Positions 10,404 to 22,365 of a stretch of DNA of 64,000 nucleotides are shown here, piece by piece. The stretch covers positions 211,507 to 275,506 of the forward strand of contig VZSE01008494.1 of the NCBI GenBank assembly GCA_013398275.1. The letters run 5' to 3'. Below the pieces are notes generated by a model, which did not search any database, had not been told where the DNA came from, and was given only the letters and a program-made list of their open reading frames with translations. The position numbers and the translations under genes are program-made. The stretch is from Promerops cafer. Taxonomy: Eukaryota > Chordata > Aves > Passeriformes > Nectariniidae. Every line of letters starts with the position of its first letter. Positions within the stretch are counted from its first letter, which is position 1.

Positions 10404-10420
10404 CACGCGTGCACGTGCAC
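10404..10420. promoter_or_regulatory. Overlapping palindromes with E-box upstream of DUSP4
   Basis: GCACGCGTGC and the perfect 12-bp palindrome GTGCACGTGCAC overlap. The latter holds a CACGTG E-box (10412-10417). The site is about 120 bp upstream of the gap. Binding by bHLH factors is possible but not shown. Confidence 0.4.
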
Positions 10421-10445
10421 ATGCTGAGGGGCACGCGCCCGTCTA

Positions 10446-10561
10446 CACAGACACACACACAGACACACAGAGACACACGGACACACACAGAGACACACGG
10501 ACAGACACACACACACACAGACACAGACACACAGACACACACTCTCAGGCACACGCACACA
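10446..10561. repeat. CA / GACA compound microsatellite
   Basis: Irregular tandem tract built from ACAC and AGACAC/GGACAC units, about 115 bp long, just upstream of the DUSP4 CpG island. Interruptions differ along its length, so it is a compound repeat. Long open frames through it (both strands) are low-complexity artefacts. Confidence 0.95.
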
Positions 10562-13500
10562 GGCCGGGCACACGCCGCGCACATTTCTCTTCCTTTGTTC
10601 CCTTGCTGCTGTTTCGCTTGGACTGCTTGCCGCGGCGGGGGGCACTAAGCAGGGCCCGCTGTCAGCTCTGCGGGGTCCCTCTGGGTCCTTCTGAGTACGT
10701 ATCTTTCTTTCACGGCCACGCTTCCCCGGACGGAAAACGGCATCTCATTAGCCGCAGAGCCCTAAAAACACTACAGCACCCTGCCTGTGATGCGACTCTG
10801 TGGAGGGGGCTCTTGGATTTAATTCCTCACACAGAGGAACTCTATTTCCGGCTAAAAGCCTAATGAGTAACTGCACAGCCCTGAAGAGTCCCAGGAGGGT
10901 CTCCCCATAACCACCACCCAAACACCGAGCAATCATTTCACTCCAAAGTCCCCTTTTGGACTGCTTTCAAACAGGACAAGTGTCGCAAGGCACAATGCCA
11001 GCAACCGTGCTCAGGGCATTTCCTGCAAACACATGCCGGCCAGTCCCAGGTGAGTCTGCTTCAGAGACCTGAAGGCGTTCAGCTACCCCGATGTGGACCT
11101 GGATGTGGTGGGTGTAAGGCTAGGGGCCCAATGGTTATTCAAGCCCATCTGCTCCGTCACTGCTTTTCGCAGAGGGCAGCACTTGGGCAGGCAGCTTGAC
11201 TTCCCCTCCCCTGCATGCCCGCTCGCTGTTCACCCGGGCAAGGCAGGGTAACACCTTGCTGTGTGTGCCTACCTGGGAGGAATCCAGCCTGCCACGCACG
11301 TTCAGGACCTACAGCTGGTGACACTCCTGCATCCCGCTGCTGCCTCTCCTTTACACTCTGCTCTCTGACCGCTGCTGGATTCTCCCCTCGGCCTGAGTCA
11401 GCCCGATCTTTGCACCTGAGGCTTTTGCGTGCCGTGCCAACCTTTCGCCAGCCAAGTCGAATCAGATGAGCTGTGGGGGAAACACAGCTGCCATTTGTGT
11501 AATACACCCCACTCCAGGAATGCGTTAGAGCCTGTTGCCTAATACAAACAGGAGTGGAAGGCTGATTGTCTCCCATTCCAACCTGCATCAAACACAAGAA
11601 TAGCAAAATCCTATTCCTGCTGAAGTAAAGCAGACTCTGGGTGGCCAGTGACATACCAGAGACATTCTTTCTTCCTTTAGAGAAAGGTGTTGGAGACAAA
11701 AAACTCAAACTGAGAATTTGATTACAAACTAGTGGAAAATTACTCTCATACCAACAATACTTGAACTCAAGCCGGATCATCAAAATGTCTTAAAAGGTTT
11801 TGTGCAAGGCCTGATGCCAAAATATGTTGTTTTCTTTGTTGCTCTTGGGCAGATGTTGGCCACCACCACAGGATGAGCTAGCCTGGTGTCTCCACTGCCT
11901 TCTGCACTATTCAATCCAGCTTTTGCACGGAAATTGGATAACCAAAGGCACAAAGTGTATGTCCATGGAGGCAGGCCTATCATCCTAATTTTTCCCTCTC
12001 TCTGGCATGTGACTGGGACAAACTGATCTGAGGTAGGAGAGGAGGGCAATATTGTCATGGGTGCAGGAAGGGACATTTGGGCTGATGTCCCTGGATGTTT
12101 GCAAGAGCACTGATGAAGTACATTATTTCAGGGTGGAGTGTGGAAGGATGTGTGTGCATGTGCATCTGGTGGAGATTTTCATGTATTTCCATGTGCCTGA
12201 ACCCTTTCCCCACTCTTCATCCCTTCCTGCTGCCTGTCGAGATGTGGCAGGTTCTTGGCTCTTTCTTCCTGGAAAATAAACTGCACCCAGCCAGGCTGCT
12301 GGGAATACCACTGTGCACCCACACTGGGCATTGGCACGACTGTGCTCCTGGCCGGTCCCGTCTGGCGCTGGTGCTGTGCTGGAGCTGGTGGCTCACAGAC
12401 ACAGAGAAATTGAACCCAAAGGTGAGAGTGCCCAAAATGAACCAAGTCAAGGCCACCCAGCCCAGCCAGGATACACCACTGGAGGAGAAGAGGCATCTCC
12501 CTCACTGCAGTTCTCAAGAGAACATCTAATTAACTTTATTTATGGAGGTATTAAGATGGGAGTCACCAAAAATACTTGCAAGGCAGAAGCCACAAGACAA
12601 AAGAGGCAGAACAGTTAGGTGGGGTGGAGGGGCAGGGTGTATGGAAGGGACTGGGGAAAGGAGTCAGGGATTGGAGAAGACCACAGGGATCCATGTCCTG
12701 ACTTTGTAAACCCAGAGAAGTGTGAAAGCTAATATTCCTCTCAAACAGCGTCCGTATGGTGCAAACTGAAATATATCCTGCTGGAAAACAAACAACCAAA
12801 AGAAAAGAGAGAGAGAGAGCAAGACACATTCATTTCCTTTGCAGCAGAGTCAAGGAATCATCTTTTGTAGGGCCCTGGCCAGAAAAGGCAATTGTTGAAA
12901 GAGGCTGAAGGGAAATGAATTGTCAAAGGAGGCACATTTTTGGATGATTAAATGTCAATATGTACCTTGAATTAAGAAAAAGGAATTTACACCTCATCTC
13001 ACTGTGGCAGTGAACACCTAACTAGAGTCAGACTGTAAATTTTCCAGCCAATGGATACCAATTTCTTGGGCTACCTAAAGGCTTTTTCCGCCCAGAGAAA
13101 TGCTGAGGCATAAGTGCTGCTGGGTGGGCAATAGCTGCTGTGGGCAGCTCTAAGTTGCTGAGCTCTGCGAGCCCTCTGGGCTCCTCCAGGCTTTCCTGGC
13201 TCTGCTCCCCTGGCTCCTGCCCCCAGTGTACACTCATGGAGTCCTGGTGTGCTGTGTCACACTGCAGGTCTCAGCTACCTGACAGATGTGCCTGCCTCTG
13301 TGCCACTGGGCAGGAATACTGGCCTGGACTTTGTTGTGCTGGAGTTTTCCCAAGAGCTTGACTCCCTCCATCCTCCTGGTCAGCCGGTGCAGCTGTGGAT
13401 GGACAAAGCACAGAGGTACGTCCTCACTACTCCCGGCACGTGACAGAAGTTGCAGCGTAAAGACGCTGCCACCTTTCCCTGGCTGCTCCCAGCAGTTGGC

Positions 13501-14554
13501 CAAAGGGTTGAGTGGTTTGCCCTGGCATGTGCAGGAAGCCTTTGGCAGAAATGAAAGGCAGAATCAAGGTCTCAGCAACCAGCAAGTCTGCACTTACCGA
13601 CAAGACCTGTCCCTCCCGGAGTGCCACGGGGGTATGGTTCCCTTCTGTCCTCTTGCAGCACCTCACAGTTCTCCTTTCATGCAATCTCCCTTCCTCACAG
13701 CTTTCCAGGCTGGGGAATGCACCCTCCTGTCCACAAAGGGAAGTGCAGTAGTGAAAGAGTTAAAAGATTCATGTTAATAAATTCAGGCTGTCTTTTCCTC
13801 TAGGGCATATTTACATATTAATGGATGGGAATTGTAATGAACCTGTCTAGGGAGGCTAAAGGGGAAATTATGCAAGGTTGGCTGAAAAGGTGGAGGAGGG
13901 GAAAATGCTCATTTTCAGTGCTTTCCAACCCCTCAGCTGCAAAAGCATGTGACCAGCCTAGGCTCCAGGGCAGCACCTTGCCTAGCATGGGACACCCCAG
14001 GAGTGAACGCAGAACCAGAGGGCATGTAGCTATTTGGATCCCCCTGCATCCCTCCTGCACTGGCTTCTCATAGCTAAGCTTCACACTGTCCCAGATGTTA
14101 TTTTAAGCCCAGGGCCACAACAGCATATTTCAGCAAGCATGTCCCAAATCATCACCCCATCCTCCAAGGCATCCAGAGAAAATGCAGCTCTTGGTGGGCA
14201 GTCACAAGAGGAGCTCATCCACAACTAGTTTTCAGCAGTCAGCCTCTCAGGGCTTTCCAACAACACTGTGTGTGCTTGGAGCAAGAGGCAAGGGAGCCAA
14301 GGAAGGGGATTTGTCCCAGGCTGGGCTGAAGTGCTTCCCTATCCCATCCCTGCTCTTTCACACCAGGCTGCTTGAACCCTGCCACAATCTTTGTTGCCTC
14401 AAGCCCCAAAGCTCTCTGCATGCCAGCCCAAAAGCCTTTGACAGCACATGAAAAATGCCAGGAGCTTCGCCAGGTCTGCTTTCTCTGCTTGCTGCAGAGG
14501 CCTCAGTGTGTAATCCCCACTCCAGCCCTACAGATTTTATCTCAAGAAGAACAA
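10562..14554. other. Upstream intergenic region, no gene seen
   Basis: Unique-looking DNA with many short open frames of similar length on both strands, as expected by chance. None has a family resemblance, a signal peptide followed by a domain, or a convincing exon structure. It includes an AG dinucleotide tract at 12805-12819. The proximal 1 kb may hold further DUSP4 promoter elements. Confidence 0.5.
12805..12819. repeat. AG dinucleotide tract
   Basis: Short run of about seven AG units, in an A-rich context. Confidence 0.9.
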
Positions 14555-14790
14555 ATAATCTGTTGCTTTTGCCCTGCAATATCAGATAGAGCTATAAATC
14601 ACTAGATAGGAGACTAATTACTGGGCCTCTGATGTGATTTAGATTGGAAGATGGAAAAAGCAGCCTTTATTCCTGAAAGCAAAGGAGCACTTCTTCAGAA
14701 CAGCGCTGGGTGCTCCATGTACCTCAATAGCTACAAATGGTTTATGCCCATGCAAATGAGATCAGGGCAGGACCCACTCAAATTAGCAGG
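14555..14790. promoter_or_regulatory. Candidate distal regulatory island
   Basis: AT-rich block in more neutral DNA. It contains a homeodomain core (CTAATTAC), two GATA-like AGATAG cores and TGTGATTTA. It carries no repeat signature. The call is based on motif density and composition alone. Confidence 0.2.
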
Positions 14791-17700
14791 ATACAAAGTG
14801 GCCTGCAGATTTTCTGCTGCAGATTTGGTCCCCCCCTGCCCCCCGCCTCAACCCCCTGCTTTTTGGCACTGCTTCATCTCTGCTTGTAAAACTCGTAGCT
14901 CCAGTTACTCTGGGTGAGAAACGTGAGGTCTGATCCAGCGTGGTCAGTGAATGGGAGCAAGATTTTAAGAAGATCAATGGCTTCTGCTAGGGGAGGGTTG
15001 TTCTGCAACAGGCCTAAATGCTGCCTGCAGAAACAGGGAGCCTTCCAAAATCCCGTGCTGTTTCTTTTTGACCTGTCTGGTTTTGGCGGGAAGTGTGAGG
15101 GGACACAAGCTGCAGGGTTTGGAGGTCAGCTGCTGGTGGGACTCCCGAGGACTGGATGGTAGGGTAAGGGCACCCAAACTGATGCATCCATCACTCCTGC
15201 TCTGAAGGACTTGGGGGCCCAATGTTCCCACAGGTGTGGCAGACTTGCCCCTCAATATCACCCCTCAACAGCACCAGGACTCAGAGACTGGCCCTGATTC
15301 AGGTCCCAGCAGGTGCAGAGCCAGCCTGGCTGTCCCCTGGGCACAGCATCTCCCAGCACGTGGTTCAGACTGGCTGGTGGTTGGTTGCATGCAGGGTGAC
15401 TGCTGAATGTTTCTGCAGCCCTGGTGCACCAGGGTAGCCCACACTGGGAAGCTTCTGCCTGACATAAGAACCTGCATGGGCTATGCTTAACATTTTGTTA
15501 TTTTTTTATACAAATGTGGTGCTGTGCCTGCTGTCAGACCCATCAGCATCCTCTGCCCATCCCCTTCCATCTCCTCCCTTCCACAAAAACCCTAAAGCTT
15601 TCCCCATTCCAGGTGTCAGGACACACATGGTTTGTGGTCATGTTATTACAACGAAGGATTATAAAGCACATGTATGTGAGGTAGATAAAATAGGCACATG
15701 GGTCCCTTAATCCCAGAATTTTAAGTGCCAAGGGGATTAGTCTTACATCTTTGGCTGCAGGATTTGGGGATGCAGCAGAGCCAGAGAAGTGAATCTGTGA
15801 AAGCAAGTTGATCCCCTCCTCTCAGTTTGCTGTAGGACAAATGCAGCGTAAGGGATCTGCTTTGAGAACTAGACTGAAGTCGGTAAAGGGATGTGGCATT
15901 TTAACCTTTAACATAGCCTGTGACATTTTGCCTTTAACACACATTACATCCCCCATGGCTGGGAAGCCAGGGATCACTCCTGAAAACTCTCCAGCCCTGG
16001 TGCAGTATTTAATCATGGGCATAGAGATCCTAGCAGCTGCCTTCTTTGGGGACATCACTGTTTGCAAGTTGAAAGAGAAATGCCTTGCTTGAATTTCCCA
16101 GTGTTTGGTTAAGCATCCGGCCTCAGTGATAGGATTGAAGCTGAGCTTTGAATGACGTTGTTTCCTAGGAAGAAAGGGCTGGGGAAGAGACGTTTCTCCC
16201 TTGGGCTTAAGATCATAAATAAGGCAGTGTTATGTAAGTGTGACTATAACCTATTTATACATAGTGTCAGACTCATACACTCAGGCTATGAATGACAAAT
16301 CTCCCACTAATTTTTATGAATGTAGCAGTGGTACCTGTATGAGTTTTGAAAGAGCAGTGGAAATGCAGGTTGTTCTGTGCCAGCAGTAACTGGGACACCC
16401 CTCCAAGTTACACTGAGGGAGGGATGACTTGTGTCTGGCACTTCTTCTTTTACAGACACAGAGGGTGCAGCTGGCTTCAGGCAGCTCCCCGTACCCATTC
16501 CTGATCCCAAGGCCCAAGTGGCAGGCACCAGGGGAATGGAAACCTGCTGCTTTTCCTGGGACAAACCCGGTCTCTTGCCCCTCAAGCAGTGGGCTGGGTG
16601 GGAGCTGGGCTCCTCGAGGCTCTTATAACAGGACTGTGCCCTGTTGGGAGGCATGGAGATGCTGAGGGTTCACCCAGGTGGCAGGACATGGGAGCCAAAA
16701 GTGCCGTCTGGCAAGGTCAAACCCACATAAGGAGCACCAGCTCGCACGAGGTGTTAACGAGGGGAACACCTTGCTGCAGGCCCTGTGCATGCTCTGAGTT
16801 TACAGGGTGTCAAAAGTAAAAGGATAAATTCCTGGAAGTAAAGCACATGGGTGGTTACCAAACAAGGGGAGATTGCTGAGCTGGAGCTGTTCCGAGGCCA
16901 GAAGTGTAGCTGAACTCCCTCTGGCACACACTTGTGCTATTTCTGGGTATCTGTCCCTTGTACTGGTGTGGCTCAGTGTAAAGTTGCTGAGCAGAGGGGT
17001 TAGAACCAAAGTGGCCTCACGCAGGCCAGTGCAGCCTTAGCTGTGTGGGTCTAACTTGGCTGGCATGGCCTGATGCCTGCCTGGGACCAAGACAGTGGCA
17101 ACTATATATAAAAAAATCAAAGGAAGATTTATACCCAGAAATGTCTCCAGAGGCACAGAGTCAGTCAGTCATCGTAATTATGACAAGACAAAACCCCAAA
17201 TCAGCTTCAAGTTTAAAGACAGGCTTTTTCCTTCTCCATTGCCTCCCAGTCTGGGCTCTGCCTTGAGCACTGTCTCAGCACAGCAAACATCACACATCCC
17301 TCTCATGGGCCTGTGCCAGCAGCCATGGACCCCAGAGACCTGAGCATCACAGCCATCCACAGGAGGTTGTAGCAAGAGGAGAAAGTCTGAAATCCCTCTG
17401 AGGCTTCTTTGTGCCTCCGGTTAATCTCCCTTCTCTGCTCCACAGATGATCTCAGCTCCCGCTGCGACCTGATCACACGAATCTGGCAGGGACACGTGGC
17501 CCTGGCTTGTCATGTCCTGCTGTCCCCTGTCGGAGATGAGGCAGCCATAGGGTCAAGTGTGGATGGCCCAGGAGGTCAGAAGTGACTACAGCTGCCGTGA
17601 TTTTTTCCTAGACACCTCCAGCAGAGCCCTGTGACTGATTCACCTCCTGTCTTGGTGCATCAGGCATTGACTCACACCCAAAAATACGTCAGATGATTGT

Positions 17701-18664
17701 GTCCATGAAGGTCTTCATGGACTTTGCCCCAGGCGTCCCCACTGAACTTTAAAGCTGGGCCTTCTTTGAGAGGTGGAACAGATGGGAGACCTTTACTGGT
17801 GATGCTCTGTGCCTCTGGAGGAACGTGAAATGAGGCTGGACAACTGTCCCAGCCTCCTTCAATTTGCTTCTCAGTGGTTTCCTGTGCCAGTGTGAGGTCT
17901 CTTCTGTTTAAAAAAAAANAAAAAAAAAAAAAGACCTTATCTGAGAAAGGCCTGATCCTGATGCCTGTGCCTTGGTAGTTCCATCAGGGCACAGGGAAGC
18001 AGCAGAGACCTCGGTCTCTCATGCTGCTGCCAAACATATGCTCTCAGGTCTGAAATCAACTTCTGCAGCAGTTGGCATGCAGACAGATAGGCACATGCCA
18101 CAGCCTCGCTGGCAAGAGTTTATGCCCTTGAAAATCTCTCCCAGAAGCTCACTTTTCTGCACTCTGCTTTGCCCAATGCATTCAATAAAGGGAAAAGAAA
18201 ACCCCAGCAGAACAGGAAACACTCTGACAGACTACTTGCCTGCCAGAACCCATCACTGACCTGGTGACTCTCTCAGCAGCCCTTTCAAAGGGCTTAAGCC
18301 ACTCCAGGAGTGTTGTCAAGCACCAGCAGCAGAAATACAGAAAAAAAACAGTAAAGACAGTAAGTAGTACAACAGCAGGAACAGCAAAAACAGTAAAACT
18401 ATGTGCTCAGTAGTAGATGTCCCATCCAGTCCAATAACATGGGGAGCACTCAAAGGATGTTCATACTCCAGCCATAATAAAGAGATGTAGAAAGTCCAGC
18501 TGGATCAATGACCTGGCTGCAAGGGCAGCTAACCTGCTTCAGGAAAATTTGGAAACAGCATGAACCTGGGCAAGTGAGCCAGTGCTTCCCAGGCGACTCT
18601 TCCCATCCTGTGCAATGTGCCTGGGGGACTTCCTGAGCCAGTGCTGGGATCTCTGCCCCTAATA
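14791..18664. other. Upstream intergenic region, no gene seen
   Basis: No recognisable coding exon on either strand. It contains an interrupted poly(A) tract at 17910-17932 with one N at 17919, probably a base the assembler could not call in the homopolymer. No named repeat family seen. Confidence 0.5.
17910..17932. repeat. Poly(A) tract with one ambiguous base
   Basis: A 23-bp A run containing a single N at 17919. It could be the tail of a decayed retroelement, but no body is recognisable upstream. Confidence 0.9.
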
Positions 18665-18950
18665 ACCCCTAATGGGTATTTCCTCCATGAATAGGTCTGG
18701 GTGCTTTTTGAACTCATGCAAATGTTCAGCATCCACAGCATCCTGCAGCAAGGAGTTCCACTGCTTCATTATGCCAGAGCCATTTCCTTGGGCTTGCTTC
18801 CTTGAACCTGCCACCCCTTGTTTCACTGCTCCCCTCCATTTCTGTCCTGGAAGAGATGATCATCTCAAACCCATCTCCTCTCAGCTATGGCAGCAGGAGA
18901 AATGGCATCTTGCTGCCCTATTTGGGGTCATAACAGAATTGCAGTAAATT
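18665..18950 (-). mobile_element. Ancient CR1-type LINE fragment
   Basis: In reverse orientation this resembles the 3' part of an old amniote CR1 subfamily. The plus strand shows the reversed diagnostic phrases TTTTTGAACTCATGCAAATG (near 18706), 'cagcatccacagcatcctgcagcaaggagttccac' as a block from about 18728, and 'cttgaacctgccacc' near 18802. It is strongly diverged, with no open frame. The ends are approximate. Confidence 0.65.
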
Positions 18951-21900
18951 ACCTAATGAGGTAATTCAAAGCTTAAGTCTGCCCAACAGATTGAAAAATA
19001 TTGCTCTTTTTGCAGGGCAACTTGCTTTGTCACACGAAGGATGCATTGACCTGTTTCAACTCAGCATTTGTAGACTGCTCCTCTCCATCAAGACTTGCTA
19101 CATAACTGTGTCAGGAGATCATCTTTGAGGCTGACAGTGTAGAGCACCACGCTCTTCTCAGGGGATGAAAACAATTTATGGCAGTGAGGGCTCCCCAGGT
19201 TGCTGGTTATTCAAGCTCTGTCATTCTGGGCTCTGAGCTCCAGCTCAGTGAGCTCATGGGGTGTAACATGATTAGCAGAGAGGAAGTTGTGTTTTTGTAG
19301 AGTGTGGCACGACATGGGAGCCCATGCACATTTGTGCTGGTCTGTGCTGCCAGCACACCTCACCAGCAGCTGATAATAAAGGGAGAAGGGGTCAAACAAG
19401 CCCCTCTGATGGCAAAGATGAATGAAAAGATAGGCTGCAGCAAGCTTTGCATGGGAGGCAAAACGTAAGGGTGTGACAAGTCACAAACATACACAAATGG
19501 GTATGTCAGGCCTGGGGGTTGCTCTCACCTGCTTTCAGCATCACTGCTGAGAGCCTTCCATACACAGCTCCAGACACAAGGCCATCTGTTTTGCCACGAC
19601 AGCTGGCAGCTAGCAGAGGCCGCTGTGAATAATCTGCCTCCTCTGGAGTCAAACTTGCCAAGAAAAGCAATTTCAGCCATGTCAGATGAAAGCCACCTGC
19701 TGCCCCAGCCAAAGGCATGGCCAAGTGTGGGCACCATGGCACCAGGTTCTCCCAGCTTCCCACCACATCCCTCTTGTGCTGCAAGGCAGCAGGATTCTGG
19801 AACAGAGGAGGTTCCCAGCATTTTCACCCTTGCTTTTTCCCTTTTCACCCTTGCATTTTAGCTGGGAGAAGCTACAGTACAGCTGTTTGCCCTGGGTGAA
19901 CTCCTCCTGTTTCTTTGGGGTTTTAAAAATTTTCTTTTGAAAAATGAAGGGTTTTCCTCCCTCTCTCTCTGTCTTCCAGAATCTCTGGTGTGAGCATTGC
20001 TCAGTGGCTGAGAGAGTGTGGTGAGTAATGGTACTGGGCATGAGGAAAGACTGACGTAGGAAATGAAGTGTGTAGAAGGAAGGGGTGCAGACAGTGTGGC
20101 CCCACAGGCTCTCCAAAGGGCAGAGCAATGGTGACAAAGTGCACAAAAGGGGAAGCAAAAGAAAAAATGGGGAACTGTCAGCCCTTCACTGAGCATCCTC
20201 TGGGGAAGATATGCAAGACAAAGTCCCCAAAGTGAGTTATGCAGCAATGTGTGGCCAGCTGGTGGCTACGGGTGTCACAGCTGCCTGCTCCAGTACTGTG
20301 CCACCTTGCTATACCACAAACCTGAAACCCCCTTTGGCTGGTGTTGATCCCACATGCCTTGCTGCAAGGGGAGAGGGGTGGTCTGTAATCACAGGGACCC
20401 CTGGGGATGGCCCCCTCCTCCCCAATATTTGCTAGGCTTCCTCATGCAGAGAAAGGACCTGGCACCCCTTCTGGGAGACACAGCTCCAGCTGCTGCCTTT
20501 GCAGCCTCCTACAATCTTCTGAGCATCCTTGGGGCTCTCCTGAATAGAGGAACACCCAGCTGGTGGGCCTGGCCCAGGTCTGAATGCACTGCTTGAAGTT
20601 AATCTGAACTATAATTTCAAATGTTGCCATAAAAAGATGGCCAGACACTTTTTAAGAGAAATAGCCTTGAGACTATTCCAGTGGAAATTGGAATTTTTGT
20701 GAGGGAGGGATGGGCCCATCTGTCAGCACCAGTGACGCCACCAGGAAGCTTTGAAGATGGGAAACTGAGAAAATCTTCCCAGAAGCAAGGGTCTCAACAA
20801 GGTTACCACCACATTAAGGGAACCTCATTAGTCAGGAATAGTGCCTGGGGTCTCCTGCTGAGGTAAATCCAGAGGTGCAATTGCAACCCATGGCAGTCCA
20901 TGCAGCCCCCTTGCACCATGTCTTGGTTTCTGTCCCACTCAAACTCCTTCTGGGCTGATGTGTGTCATGTAAGCCAGAAAAGGAAAGGAAAATTTCCAAC
21001 ACAAGGGTTTTTCAGAGCTGTCCCTTGCATTTGTTTGGCCTTGTAAAAACTCACTTTTATCTCCAAGAAAAATTTCTGTAAATGTTGTCACAGAACTACC
21101 TTGCAGAAAAACTTTGAGGGCCGCAATGGCATCAGTCCTGCAGACCTCCTGGGCCAAGGGAAAGACTGCCTGGCTTCCCTTCCCTGTATTTCGAGAGCAA
21201 ATTAGCAGGGATATGCTTTTACTTCCTTATACAGGAGCTGGCCTCCCCCTTTCTGTTGCTTGGAAAAATCTGCAAAGGCCTCAGGACAAAGCTGAGCTTT
21301 CTAATTCTCATCAAATCTGTTGTAATAATTTTCACCTTTTCCTCCCAGAGTTACACATGTCCCTATCAGCTTTGCTGCCCTGTCTTGTCCTTATACCACT
21401 CATTCTTTTTTTGCTGAACTTCCTTGATTGAGCCTCTTGGAAGAAAAACAGCTGTGCCAAAGCATTAGGGACTGTAAAGAGCTTGGAAACACCAGAACCG
21501 TGAGGGCAGAGCATCCTTCTCCCCAGCAAAGTGCAACTAGGGCACGCACTGACATGCACGTGCCCATTGTGTTGGGGTCTCATGGGGGAAGGGACTGGGA
21601 TGAATGAGTAGTTTTAATTGTACACACAACTTCTTGCCCCAGCCTTGCCAATTCAGTGCTGTTTTGGGGCACACACATGCTTAAGAATCGCCGGAGCCTG
21701 CTGCATGGGCAGCAAAGGCACACTTAGCCAGCATGGATTGGTTTTGCATTAGTCCATTTCCTTTTCCCTTACACAGGAGAAATTTGTCTTGCATTAGTGT
21801 TGTTTCCTACCCACTTGGAAAGGAAGAAGTGGGTGGTGGCCACATCCCCTTCCCTGAAGGCCGTCCCTGGTGCAAGGGGCCCCAGGCCGGAGAGCAGGGA

Positions 21901-22289
21901 GTGGAGGAGGCCCAATTCCTCATGGCATCCGCTCAAAGCACCTCAGACTCAGCTTTTAACCTGCCATCACACAGCCAAGGGTCAGCCCTGTCTGGCACAC
22001 ACCCTCTTCATCCTCATCTGACCATCACAGCAGCTCAGATTTCTCCTCACTGCCCAGCAATGCTGGCTGCAGACGTGCTCCCCCCGCCACAGCATCTCTT
22101 CCTTAGCATGAAATCCCTGGCAGGCGAAATGTCCTCTTTGTCCCTTTCTCCCCCAGAAGCTGTGCCATCCTGCATTGTTCATTGCTCAGTGGGAAGTTTT
22201 CTGGCGTGACTGCAGGCACTGGCAGGGAGGTTGTGTAGCTGCTGGGGCCGCTGGCCATGAGACACAAAGTCCCAGCAGGGAGGGCTGGC
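18951..22289. other. Upstream intergenic region, no gene seen
   Basis: Only chance-length open frames with no family resemblance. The stretch 19800-19935 is pyrimidine-rich and includes a short near-duplicate of 'tttcacccttgc' (about 19821 and 19842). No named repeat seen. Confidence 0.5.
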
Positions 22290-22365
22290 CAGGCTCATGA
22301 ATGACCGCTGCTTGCTCGATGTAATGAGCAAATATTGTTAACAAGCAGCTGTAATCTCCTGGCTT
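22290..22365. promoter_or_regulatory. Candidate regulatory element with nested inverted repeat
   Basis: Contains GCTGCTTG (22307-22314) and its complement CAAGCAGC (22342-22349). Inside these sit TGCTC/GAGCA arms (22313-22330) and a FOX/HNF1-like AAATATTGTTAAC. The dyad organisation and the motif are seen directly; the regulatory role is a guess. Confidence 0.25.

Larger units (their letters stand above)
9540..10440 (-). promoter_or_regulatory. DUSP4: CpG-island promoter region of DUSP4
   Basis: Composition changes sharply to very high G+C with frequent CpG, from late intron 1 through exon 1 and across the assembly gap to about 10440. On the upstream side there is a GC-box-like GGCGGGGGT (minus strand, 10324-10332) and a palindromic E-box CACGTG at 10412-10417. 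I see no TATA box on the minus strand, consistent with a CpG-island promoter. The transcription start itself cannot be placed because of the gap. Limits are visual estimates. Confidence 0.75.

Noticed and set aside
9282..10427. Long plus-strand and minus-strand open frames through the N gap (for example 9282-10427, 9507-10406, 9556-10584, 9644-10648)
   Set aside because: They are open only because N codons are not stops and the DNA is GC-rich. The true frame here is DUSP4 exon 1; the others are shadows.
10387..10863. 158-codon plus-strand open frame upstream of DUSP4
   Set aside because: Most of it is translation of the CA/GACA microsatellite; the rest has no family resemblance.
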